Positions 32,164 through 39,286 of a stretch of DNA of 64,000 nucleotides are shown piece after piece. How positions within the stretch are numbered: position 1 is the first letter of the stretch; every line of letters starts with the position of its first letter. A program made the position numbers and the translations under genes. The DNA comes from Paenibacillus caseinilyticus (lineage in GTDB: Bacteria > Bacillota > Bacilli > Paenibacillales > NBRC-103111): contig NZ_JAQAGY010000003.1 of assembly GCF_027533645.1 (NCBI RefSeq), positions 248,001 through 312,000 on the forward strand, given 5' to 3'. Under the pieces are notes generated by a model. The model was not told where the DNA came from. It ran no database searches and worked only from the letters and a program-made list of their open reading frames with translations.

Positions 32164-33354
32164 CTACTCGGGTGTGCCCCAGGTCCCCGGCCTGCCGTGC
32201 CTAAGCTCCTCATACAGGTCCAGCCACCGCTCGGCAGTCCGCTCCCACGTAAAATGCTCCCTCACCCGCTCCACACTGTGGATCCCCATGCGGTAAGCGG
32301 CGCCTTCGTCCCGGAGCAGCCAGGATAGACGGTCCGGCAGCTCCTCATGGATCGAGGTCAGCTGGACGGTCAGGCCCGTCACGCCTTCCTCGATAATCTC
32401 CGGGATCCCTCCGCAGCGGGTCGCGACCACCGGCACACCGGCCGCCATCGCCTCGACGTTCACGAGCCCGAACGCTTCCCTGCGCCCCGACGGCACCACC
32501 AGCACATCCGCGAGCCGGAACCAGTCCGCGATCTCGTTGTGAGGGACATACGGAATGAAGCGGACCGGCAGCTTCATCCGCTTCGCCATCCGGTGGAGCC
32601 GTCTCACGTAAGGTGTCGTCCGCTTCGAGCCGTAGAAGGCGCTTCCCACGATGACAAGCACCGTATCCGGCACCTCCGCCAGAATGCGGGGCATCGCCTC
32701 CATCACGTGGTGTACGCCTTTGATGGGAATCAGCCGGCCGATATAGAGCAGAATCCGCTTCCCCTGCAGCCCAAGCTGTGCGAGCATCGCTTCCCGGCGC
32801 ACCGCTTCTTCGCCGTGCCAGCGGGAAGCGAACTTGCCTGTATCCACGCCGAGATGGTTGACGACCAGCTTGTCTCGGGATCCCGGATCCCTGCGCTCCA
32901 TCTCCTGCCGGATGAATTCCGAGTTGACGACGATCCGGTCCGCAGCCGCGAGGCAGCGCCTCAGCTCCCCCAGCCGGATATGCGGCCGGGAGACGAAGGT
33001 GACCGAATGCAGCGACAGGACAATCTTCGCCCCGGGGTGACGGCGGCGCAGATACCGGACGAACCGGGGCCGGTTCTCCACCTGGATGATGTCCGGGCGC
33101 AGCTTCTCGAGCCGGCGGGAGATACGGCGGATGTATCCGCGGGGGGAGGGCGCCGGCACCCGGGCATACCTCACTCCCCCGCGGATTTCTTCCGCCGGGA
33201 GCACCCGGCTTCGGCGTCCCAATACCGCCAGCCGGAGCCCGCGGCCGACCCGGGCCGCGACTTCCTCTACCACCAGCTCTACGGAACTGCTCCGGCTGGA
33301 CGGGATGACGAAAGATCCCGGTGTTACGACAGCCACATCGATCCGCGGTTTCAT
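32164..33354 (-). CDS. Family 4 glycosyltransferase, spore-coat CotSA-like
   Basis: A 396-residue GT-B enzyme. The N-terminal acceptor half starts IDVAVVTPGSFVIPSSRSSSVELVVEEVA; the donor half has LLYIGRLIPIKGVHHVMEAM, the retaining EX7E motif in EAFGLVNVEAMAAGVPVVATRCGGIPEII, and VRFIPYVPHNEIADWFRLADV. The opening with SSVE and the ending resemble the spore coat glycosyltransferase CotSA of Bacillus, but general GT4 enzymes are also similar, so the spore link rests on its position beside the fibre gene. ATG 33354 with AGGAGGAGGGG upstream. Transcribed alone. Confidence 0.88.
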   Translation of the reverse strand: MKPRIDVAVVTPGSFVIPSSRSSSVELVVEEVAARVGRGLRLAVLGRRSRVLPAEEIRGGVRYARVPAPSPRGYIRRISRRLEKLRPDIIQVENRPRFVRYLRRRHPGAKIVLSLHSVTFVSRPHIRLGELRRCLAAADRIVVNSEFIRQEMERRDPGSRDKLVVNHLGVDTGKFASRWHGEEAVRREAMLAQLGLQGKRILLYIGRLIPIKGVHHVMEAMPRILAEVPDTVLVIVGSAFYGSKRTTPYVRRLHRMAKRMKLPVRFIPYVPHNEIADWFRLADVLVVPSGRREAFGLVNVEAMAAGVPVVATRCGGIPEIIEEGVTGLTVQLTSIHEELPDRLSWLLRDEGAAYRMGIHSVERVREHFTWERTAERWLDLYEELRHGRPGTWGTPE

Positions 33355-33439
33355 GCGCAGCCCCTCCTCCTACATGCGTTCGCATACTGCAGTATATTCA
33401 GCAGGGAACGCAGACGGATGGGCCCTTCGTCCATAGGCC

Positions 33440-33498
33440 GGCGCCCAAATTGGGAAGTGATGGACGCCGGGCTTGCTCCCTCTTCCGATTTGGGCGCC
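33440..33498. repeat. 59-bp inverted repeat with perfect 11-bp arms
   Basis: GGCGCCCAAAT at 33440-33450 and ATTTGGGCGCC at 33488-33498 around a 37-base centre. No T run follows on either strand, so it is not a standard terminator. It sits in the 304-base gap between the GT4 gene and tag, in which I see no gene. Confidence 0.7.
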
Positions 33499-33658
33499 CC
33501 GGTCCCTGAGAGCCTGTCCCAGCTCTTCCATGCGTGGATTCGCACCGCTATCCGCTCCGGCCGCCGGGCAGGTTCATGCTCCAAGATGTCTCCCGGCCAG
33601 AGCCCTGGCCCTCAGCCAGGCAGATGGCAGGACAGCTCGGAGCAAAGCACCGGCCGCC

Positions 33659-34225
33659 CTACTCCGCCAGTTCCTTGTAGCGGAAGCAGTCTAACGTATG
33701 GTCCATCACCATCCCCGTCGCCTGCATGAACGCATAACAGATCGTCGATCCGACGAAGGTGAAACCTCGCTTCTTGAGATCCTTGCTCATGGCGTCCGAC
33801 ACCGGGGTTTGCGCCGGCACGTCGCGAAGCGTGCCCCAGGCGTTCCTTATGGTTTCTCCGCCTGTGAACCGCCAGATATACCGGTCGAAGCTGCCGAACT
33901 CGTCCTGCACCCGAAGGAAAGCCTGCGCGGAGGCAACGGCTCCCCGGATTTTGAGCCGGTTGCGGATAATGCCGGGGTCGGCCAGGAGCTCCCCGATCTT
34001 CTCTTCGCCATAAGCCGCAACGACCCCCGGATCGAAGCCGTCGAATACCTCACGGTACCTCTCTCGCTTCTTCAGCACCGTATACCAGCTCAGTCCCGCC
34101 TGAGCGCCTTCCAGAATCAGCATCTCGAACAGCTTCCGGTCATCGTGCACCGGCACGCCCCATTCTTGGTCGTGATATTCCTGATACAGCGGGTCTTCGT
34201 TGACCCACCCGCAGCGGCATGTCAT
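33659..34225 (-). CDS. tag: DNA-3-methyladenine glycosylase I
   Basis: A 188-residue base-excision repair enzyme that removes 3-methyladenine from alkylated DNA. The N-terminal block CRCGWVNEDPLYQEYHDQEWG holds the Cys and His zinc ligands, and MDHTLDCFRY at the C-terminus holds the other His and Cys. The substrate pocket block FEMLILEGAQAGLSWYTVLKKRE and FTFVGSTICYAFMQATGMV are diagnostic. ATG 34225 follows AGGAGG by 11 bases; an ATG at 34255 would add ten residues but has no ribosome site. Divergent from ecsC-like gene. Confidence 0.94.
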   Translation of the reverse strand: MTCRCGWVNEDPLYQEYHDQEWGVPVHDDRKLFEMLILEGAQAGLSWYTVLKKRERYREVFDGFDPGVVAAYGEEKIGELLADPGIIRNRLKIRGAVASAQAFLRVQDEFGSFDRYIWRFTGGETIRNAWGTLRDVPAQTPVSDAMSKDLKKRGFTFVGSTICYAFMQATGMVMDHTLDCFRYKELAE

Positions 34226-34308
34226 AACAGCCTGCGCCTCCTCTTCTAATTCCATCCTGGGAACTCTCCGGCCGACCTTCTACGACATTCTCCCTCTCCT
34301 GAAGCCTA

Positions 34309-34337
34309 TTGGGCTGATCTCCCGTATAACGTATAAT
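34309..34337 (+). promoter_or_regulatory. Sigma-A promoter of the EcsC-family gene
   Basis: TTGGGC, 17-base spacer, TATAAT (34332-34337), about 52 bases before the ATG. Confidence 0.6.
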
Positions 34338-34388
34338 AACATCAAGATATTCCCCGCGGCGAGAACCCAAGAGAGGAGCCGGAAGCTC

Positions 34389-35243
34389 ATGAACGAAGAA
34401 TGGAGCGTATACGAACACCAGGTAAGCCGGCAGCTGGAGCGGTGGCGTGCAGATCTGCTGAAGCCGCCGGGACGGCTGGAGCGGACATCCAAGGCGTTGC
34501 AGACGCGCGTGAACCAGGCGATCCCGGAGAAAGTGCATGCGGCCATCACCTCCACGGTCAAAGGGATTGTGCAGACCGCCTTGTTCTCCATGGATTATAT
34601 TCCGAAGAGCGATCCTGCCGCCGGGCTGTCCCTGGCCCTGCGCGACAAGGCTGCGGAAGAGAAGCTCGCCTTCTACAAGAAGCTGGCCGCCGCCGAAGGC
34701 GCCGGGGCCGGGGCCGGCGGGTTCCTGCTCGGCATGGCCGACTTCCCCATCCTCATCGGGATCAAAATGAGGTTCCTCTTCGAGCTGGCTCATATCTACG
34801 GCCATTCCACCTACGACTACCGGGAGCGGCTGTTCATCCTTCAGATCTTCCAGCTCGCCTTCTCGGGCCGGGAGGCGCGGCCTCCCTTGTATGAAGCGGT
34901 CGCCGCCTGGCCGCGGACGGTGAAGTCCCTGCCTCCGGCGAGCAGCTATGCGGAGCATATCGATTGGCGCAAGCTGCAGCAGGAATACCGCGATACGATC
35001 GATTTTCGCAAAATGCTCCAACTCGTGCCGGGCATCGGTGCGGTAGTCGGCGCCTGGGCGAATTACGGTCTGCTCGAAGAGCTCGGCGGGACGGGAATGA
35101 ACTGTTACCGTCTCCGCTGGCTGGAGGAGGCCGCGCAGCGCGGGCCGCTCCCCCGCTCCACTGGGGGGTGGCTCGAAGGAACAACGATCGAAGACACGAC
35201 GATACAGAAAGAAGGCGATCCCCCTGAAGATCAGCAAACGTGA
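34389..35243 (+). CDS. EcsC-family protein
   Basis: A 284-residue protein. EcsC-family landmarks are an N-terminal helical part (YEHQVSRQLERWRADLLKPPGRLE), a central Ala/Gly-rich hydrophobic segment (AAAEGAGAGAGGFLLGMADFPILIGIKMRFLFELAHIYG) and a second one (LQLVPGIGAVVGAWANYGLLEELG). In Bacillus EcsC is the third product of the ecs ABC transporter operon with no known reaction; this member is a stand-alone form without ecsAB. ATG 34389 with GAGAGGAG upstream. The downstream cupin gene starts inside its last codons, so the two are likely one transcript. Confidence 0.88.
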   Translation: MNEEWSVYEHQVSRQLERWRADLLKPPGRLERTSKALQTRVNQAIPEKVHAAITSTVKGIVQTALFSMDYIPKSDPAAGLSLALRDKAAEEKLAFYKKLAAAEGAGAGAGGFLLGMADFPILIGIKMRFLFELAHIYGHSTYDYRERLFILQIFQLAFSGREARPPLYEAVAAWPRTVKSLPPASSYAEHIDWRKLQQEYRDTIDFRKMLQLVPGIGAVVGAWANYGLLEELGGTGMNCYRLRWLEEAAQRGPLPRSTGGWLEGTTIEDTTIQKEGDPPEDQQT

Positions 35244-35562
35244 CGCGGAACATTATGAATGGGGCGCCGGCTGCGACGGATGGCATCTCGTGAAGCAGCC
35301 CGGGCTCAGCGTCATCCATGAACGGATGCCCTCCGGCACCGAAGAAGTGCGGCATTATCACGGAGTGTCGCGGCAATTCTTCTTCATGCTCTCCGGATGC
35401 GCCGAACTCGAGGTGGACGGTACGGTGCATGTTCTGTACCCGCAGGAAGGCTGTGAAGTCGCCCCCCTCGTGCCCCACCAGATCAAGAACACATCGGGCG
35501 AAGCGGCCGAGTTTCTCGTCATTTCCCACCCGCAGTCGCGCGGCGACCGGGTGGAGGCGTAG
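35224..35562 (+). CDS. Cupin-domain protein, probable CTG start
   Basis: A 112-residue single-domain cupin. The metal-binding motif 1 is MPSGTEEVRHYHGVSRQFFFML (two His plus Glu-like positions), motif 2 is GCEVAPLVPHQIKNTS. Conserved N-terminal family text (ISKRDAEHYEWGAGCDGWHL) begins before any ATG, GTG or TTG in frame. The only candidate with a ribosome site (AGAAGG, eight bases away) is CTG at 35224. A shorter GTG start at 35290 would lose this conserved part. The gene overlaps the EcsC-family gene by 20 bases. Substrate unknown. Confidence 0.78.
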   Translation: MKISKRDAEHYEWGAGCDGWHLVKQPGLSVIHERMPSGTEEVRHYHGVSRQFFFMLSGCAELEVDGTVHVLYPQEGCEVAPLVPHQIKNTSGEAAEFLVISHPQSRGDRVEA

Positions 35563-35756
35563 GGGAGGCTGCCTAGTCTGGTTAGAGTGCGCAGGGATTC
35601 CGATCGCTTCCCCCCGCAGAGATTGATTACCCGTCCTCTATTCTGGAGGGCAGCCAGGAATCAAATGCACGGACGGGGTGCACCCTATAACGGACAGCAT
35701 CCCTTCTTGTGATCGATTACAAGATCGAGTTCTGTGAGATATATAATCCTGGATTA

Positions 35757-35798
35757 TAAAAAAAGAAACGCCCGTTCTATACGGACGCTTCTTTGGCT
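35757..35798 (-). terminator. Terminator of the secreted CAP/copper-amine-oxidase-N gene
   Basis: Minus strand AAGAAGCGTCCGT, ATAGA loop, ACGGGCGTTTCTT, then a T run. It may also stop read-through from the cupin gene on the plus strand. Confidence 0.85.
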
Positions 35799-35808
35799 AA
35801 CCTTTGTA

Positions 35809-37452
35809 TTAATACGTAATCGTCACGATTCTTGTCGCATCGTTATACTTGACGTCGGCACCGAGCACCTCCGAGAGCAGCCGGACCGGAATCAGCGTCA
35901 ACTCGTTCTCCAAGCGCGCGGGCGCACCTGTCGTGTACTCCTTGCCGTTGATCTCGTAAGCGCCCCGTCCGGTGAAGAACGTCACCGTCCGTCCGTTCTT
36001 CGTGTACACGGCCGCCTTACGGCTGTCGTCCCATGTCACCGTGGCGCCCAGCGCAGCGGACAAGTCGCGTACCCACAGGTACGACGAGCCGTCCAGCAGG
36101 AACGGCGCGCGCTTCATCGGGAAGCGGAGACCGTCCAGACTGTATTGGTCGTTGTCCAGCTTGAAGGTGACCACATGCTTGGCAGGTACCGGAAGCTGCG
36201 CCTGCTTCACATAAGCCGCCGCGTCGGAGTGAAGCTTAGTCTTGCCGATCCCGTCCGCCGGCTCCGTGCGGAAGCTCCACGACTTCTCCAGTACCGACGG
36301 CACTCCGTTACGGGACACGTTCAGCTTCACGTATGCCTTATACTCCATATCAGGCTGCAGCGGTGCGGCAGGAATCAGGATCGCCGCGTTCTTCAGGTGA
36401 TCGTCATTGGCAGCTGAATTCTTCAGCAGCTCCACCTCGGCCCCAGAGGCGTCGGTCAGCTTCGCACCGGCCAGTTCCACGGCCGTAATATTCGCCCCGT
36501 CAGCCACAGCCATCAGCGGGTAGCCTACCGGGTATTTGGCTGCCGTGTGCATCCGGATCGGATCCGGGTCTTCATAGCCCTCGAAATTCACCGGCACGTA
36601 AGGATCCCCGGGAGCGGGCGATACGACGAGATTCAGGTCTCCCGTTTCATCGCCGAACCCGAACTCCATCACCACGTAATCCCCCACCATCTCGATGCCG
36701 AGATCCCGGGCGTCCGGATTCAGGAACGGGGAGCGGTGATAAGGGGCATCGAAGAGCGAGTCGATCGAATCGATCAGCGTGCCCGTATGGAACGAGACAT
36801 CTTCGCCAATCCCTTTGTAATACCCGGCATAGACAGAACGCTCACCGGGCCCTTCGCCGATGAATCCGGGCAGGCCCGCCTGCTGCTTGTGCAGCGACAG
36901 GCCGCTGTTCGCCGCCTTATTGCCGGCCAGATACGAAGCATGCAGTTTGGCGGCCAGGGTCAGGTTCGCATTGAGCTTCAGCGGCTGCAGTCCGTATAAG
37001 ATCCGGTAGTCGTTAATGGCCTGAAGCCCGTCCTGCTGGTTCTTCCCATAGTCCGCTTTGACCTCACTCACGGCATTCTCCGCCACCCGGAAGGTCCAGG
37101 AGCTATTGATCGCTTCATAGCCGTCGAACTGCAGCGTTACCTCAACGGTATGCTCTCCCGAAGCCAGCGGTTCGGACGGCGTATAGATGTAGCTCATCTC
37201 CTCCCCGTCCAGCGTGCCGGCGATCATCCGTCCGTCGACCTTCATGTTGAAGGCACTGAACCGCTGGGCGGCGTCGGTCTCGCCCACATCGAAGCCGATA
37301 ACGGGCTTCTGGATCCCCACCGTTCCTTTGGGATAGGCGGCATAAGAGAACGAAGCCGCATCTACAGAAGGAGCAGGCAGCACCCACACCGTCATCGCAA
37401 GGGTCAGGCTCAGCAGCAGCTTGCCTGCCCGGTGATTCTTCATTCGGAACAT
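35809..37452 (-). CDS. Secreted CAP-domain protein with C-terminal copper amine oxidase N-like domain
   Basis: A 547-residue exported protein. Residues 1-33 are a signal peptide ending VDAAS. A beta-sandwich-like segment (about 40-125) precedes a CAP-type domain at 135-285 (LQAINDYRILYGLQPLKLNANL; HASYLAGNKA; HRSPFLNPDARDLGIEMVGDYVVMEFGFG). A second beta-rich region follows (300-400). The last 130 residues are a copper amine oxidase N-terminal-like domain of the form common in Paenibacillus surface proteins (SSYLWVRDLSAALGATVTWDDSRKAAVYTKN; LIPVRLLSEVLGADVKYND). That domain is a wall-associated module, not an oxidase. ATG at 37452, GGAGG ten bases upstream. Confidence 0.88.
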   Translation of the reverse strand: MFRMKNHRAGKLLLSLTLAMTVWVLPAPSVDAASFSYAAYPKGTVGIQKPVIGFDVGETDAAQRFSAFNMKVDGRMIAGTLDGEEMSYIYTPSEPLASGEHTVEVTLQFDGYEAINSSWTFRVAENAVSEVKADYGKNQQDGLQAINDYRILYGLQPLKLNANLTLAAKLHASYLAGNKAANSGLSLHKQQAGLPGFIGEGPGERSVYAGYYKGIGEDVSFHTGTLIDSIDSLFDAPYHRSPFLNPDARDLGIEMVGDYVVMEFGFGDETGDLNLVVSPAPGDPYVPVNFEGYEDPDPIRMHTAAKYPVGYPLMAVADGANITAVELAGAKLTDASGAEVELLKNSAANDDHLKNAAILIPAAPLQPDMEYKAYVKLNVSRNGVPSVLEKSWSFRTEPADGIGKTKLHSDAAAYVKQAQLPVPAKHVVTFKLDNDQYSLDGLRFPMKRAPFLLDGSSYLWVRDLSAALGATVTWDDSRKAAVYTKNGRTVTFFTGRGAYEINGKEYTTGAPARLENELTLIPVRLLSEVLGADVKYNDATRIVTITY

Positions 37453-37765
37453 GTCAGCAGTACCTCCATCGAGTAATAGTAGGATTGATTGATATAAATT
37501 CTGTGCGGTCTACCTACATGTACGAGTCCCGCCTACAAAAAGTTCTGCGCCCAGCGAAATTTCCCTGCCGGGTCCGGCTCTCCTGCCGCAAGCAATATCT
37601 GGGCCGCTTACCGGTTATGTATATACAGGTCCCGATCCAGAGTCCCGAGTCCCGGACAGGATGCAGGCTATCTGGTGCCCATACGGGGTTGACAAACCGG
37701 CCGTTCTGGATTACCTTTAATTCAAGATATATAGTATGATCGCAATGAGCAGGAGGCATCACCCC
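37453..37765. other. Divergent intergenic region before the MarR gene
   Basis: A 313-base gap. TTGACA occurs at 37689-37694 but no -10 lies at the right distance. An A+T-rich stretch 37715-37740 (TTTAATTCAAGATATATAG) resembles a MarR half-site and is a candidate autoregulatory operator. Confidence 0.35.
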
Positions 37766-38239
37766 ATGACAGAAGAACTGGACGAATCGCTGCATTTGTT
37801 CATCGTCTTATCCCGGGCCAGCGAATGGGTCATGGCTCATGCCCACCGGGATATCCGCCGGCACGGCCTCAACCCGACCGAGTACGGGGTGCTTGAGCTG
37901 CTGTATCACAAGGGGCCGCAGCCGCTTCAGCAGATCGGCAGCAAGATTCTCATGACGAGCGGCAACATTACCTATGTCGTCGACAAACTCGAGGACAAAG
38001 GGCTCGTGAAACGAAGACCCAGCGAAGAAGACCGCCGCGTTTCTTATGCCGAGATTACAAGTCTTGGGCGCTCGTTCCTGGACCAGGCGTTCCCTGCACA
38101 CCGCGAAGCCATTGCAGATGCTGTATCCGCCCTCTCCGCGGAGGAGAAGAAGATCGCCATCGCCCTGCTTCGCAAGCTTGGTCTGGCCGCCCAGGAGCAG
38201 TTCAAATACGGAGGCGGGACAGGGGCCCCGAAGCCGTAG
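37766..38239 (+). CDS. MarR-family transcription regulator
   Basis: A 157-residue winged-helix repressor. The dimer helix EELDESLHLFIVLSRASEWVM leads to the DNA-binding domain (LNPTEYGVLELLYHKGPQPL; MTSGNITYVVDKLEDKGLVKRRPSEEDRRV), with the usual DxR wing. It lies just before the pirin gene, and similar A+T-rich motifs precede both, so it probably controls itself and pirin in response to an oxidant or phenolic compound, as in the MhqR/OhrR-type members. ATG 37766 with AGGAGG nine bases before it. Confidence 0.92.
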   Translation: MTEELDESLHLFIVLSRASEWVMAHAHRDIRRHGLNPTEYGVLELLYHKGPQPLQQIGSKILMTSGNITYVVDKLEDKGLVKRRPSEEDRRVSYAEITSLGRSFLDQAFPAHREAIADAVSALSAEEKKIAIALLRKLGLAAQEQFKYGGGTGAPKP

Positions 38240-38311
38240 CAGGGGGGTGTCCCCGCCGGCTTCCCTGGCGGAAGCCGGATCTGTCCTGCCGGCTGGTGCT
38301 TTGCCAGTTAT

Positions 38312-38332
38312 TTATCTTAGTTTTAAGAGATT
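38312..38332 (+). promoter_or_regulatory. Possible MarR operator before pirin
   Basis: Imperfect palindrome ATCTTA-GTTT-TAAGAGAT upstream of the pirin start, sharing AAGA(T/G)AT with the stretch before the MarR gene. Confidence 0.35.
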
Positions 38333-38360
38333 AATCCGATATCTGAGGAGGAACAAGACT

Positions 38361-39137
38361 ATGCAAATTCTCATCTATCCCCCATCCATGCAGGCCGCCG
38401 GAGCTTTCGACGGAGGCCGCATCACCGAGCGGAAGCCGATCGGGTTCCCCGGCGAAGGCTAGGTCGTCCGCCGCGTCGGCCCTCTCTTCTACTGGGCCTG
38501 GGCGCAGGCCCAAGAGGAAGGCTATATCGGCCTGCACCCGCACCAAGGCTTCGAGATTATGACCTATGTGCTCCAGGGCCGCGCCGAGCACGGCGATACG
38601 CTCGGCACCCGCAGCACGGTCGGCCCCGGAGGGGCGCAGATCATGCAGACGGGCTCGGGCGTCTCCCATGAGGAACGGTTCATCGGACCGGACATGGAGG
38701 CGTTCCAGATCTGGTTCGAGCCGGAGATCCAGGCCGCGCTGCGCAGGCAGCCTACCTACAGTCAGGTCGAGCACGAGGAGTTCCCGGCCGAGTCAAGGGA
38801 AGGCTATGTCCGTAAGACCGTCATTGGCGAAGGGTCGCCGGTAGAGCTCGTTACGGACGTGCTCATGTGGGATGTGGCGATCGAGCCCGGCGGCACCTAC
38901 CGCCATACCATCGCCGCCGGCCGTACGCTGGCGGCCCTCGCCGTCCGCGGCGGCGGATCGGTGCATGCGGCAGACGTGCCCGGGAAGACGGACAGCTTCC
39001 GCGAGCAGGACTTCCTGCTGCTCTACTCGCATGAGGATGCGGAAGCGGTGATAGACTCTCCTGCAGATACCGGGCTGCGGCTGGTTCTGATCGAAGTGCC
39101 GTCGAGTGTGGACTATCCCCTGTATTCCAAACGCTGA
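38361..39137 (+). pseudogene. Pirin-family gene interrupted by an in-frame TAG
   Basis: A 258-codon frame encoding a complete pirin-like bicupin, broken by TAG at 38460-38462 (codon 34). The first 33 codons (MQILIYPPSMQAAGAFDGGR; GFPGEG) and the part after the stop (VVRRVGPLFYWAWAQAQEEG) join without a gap exactly as in intact pirins. Those usually have a Ser after GEG, so a TCG-to-TAG change explains it. The metal-binding HPHQGFEIMTYVLQG and later HEERFIGPDMEAFQIWFEP are intact. No in-frame start lies between the stop and the metal site, so the product is probably lost unless TAG is read through or is a sequencing error. GAGGAGG precedes the ATG. Confidence 0.85.
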
Positions 39138-39206
39138 TCGCCGCCCGTTCCCCTACCGCTGAATCTCAGGGTAACCGGAGCCCCCTTCTGTAGGCCGGCC
39201 TCACGG

Positions 39207-39261
39207 CACAACAAACGCCCCCTATCCTGCCTTCTTGGCGGGACAGGGGGCGTTTGTTGTG
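39207..39261. terminator. Strong convergent hairpin between pirin and symporter genes
   Basis: Arms of about 25 bases (CACAACAAACGCCCCCT... and ...AGGGGGCGTTTGTTGTG) with a TTCTT loop. It serves both strands. Confidence 0.9.
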
Positions 39262-39286
39262 ATATGGAGCGCTGTAAAAGACTTTC

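Noticed and set aside
31857-32213. 118-codon minus-strand frame between the fibre gene and GT4 gene
   Set aside because: It crosses the GT4 terminator, has no ribosome site and no recognisable pattern.
37689-37694. TTGACA as the -35 of the MarR gene
   Set aside because: No acceptable -10 at 16-18 bases; the only TATGAT-like hexamer is too far downstream.
38460-38462. Pyrrolysine or other recoding at the pirin TAG
   Set aside because: Pirins normally have an ordinary Ser here, and nothing in the window suggests a pyrrolysine system; mutation or sequencing error is simpler.
38559-39137. Independent shorter gene from the ATG after the pirin stop
   Set aside because: It would lack the first metal-binding His residues and has no ribosome site; it is the back part of the broken pirin gene.
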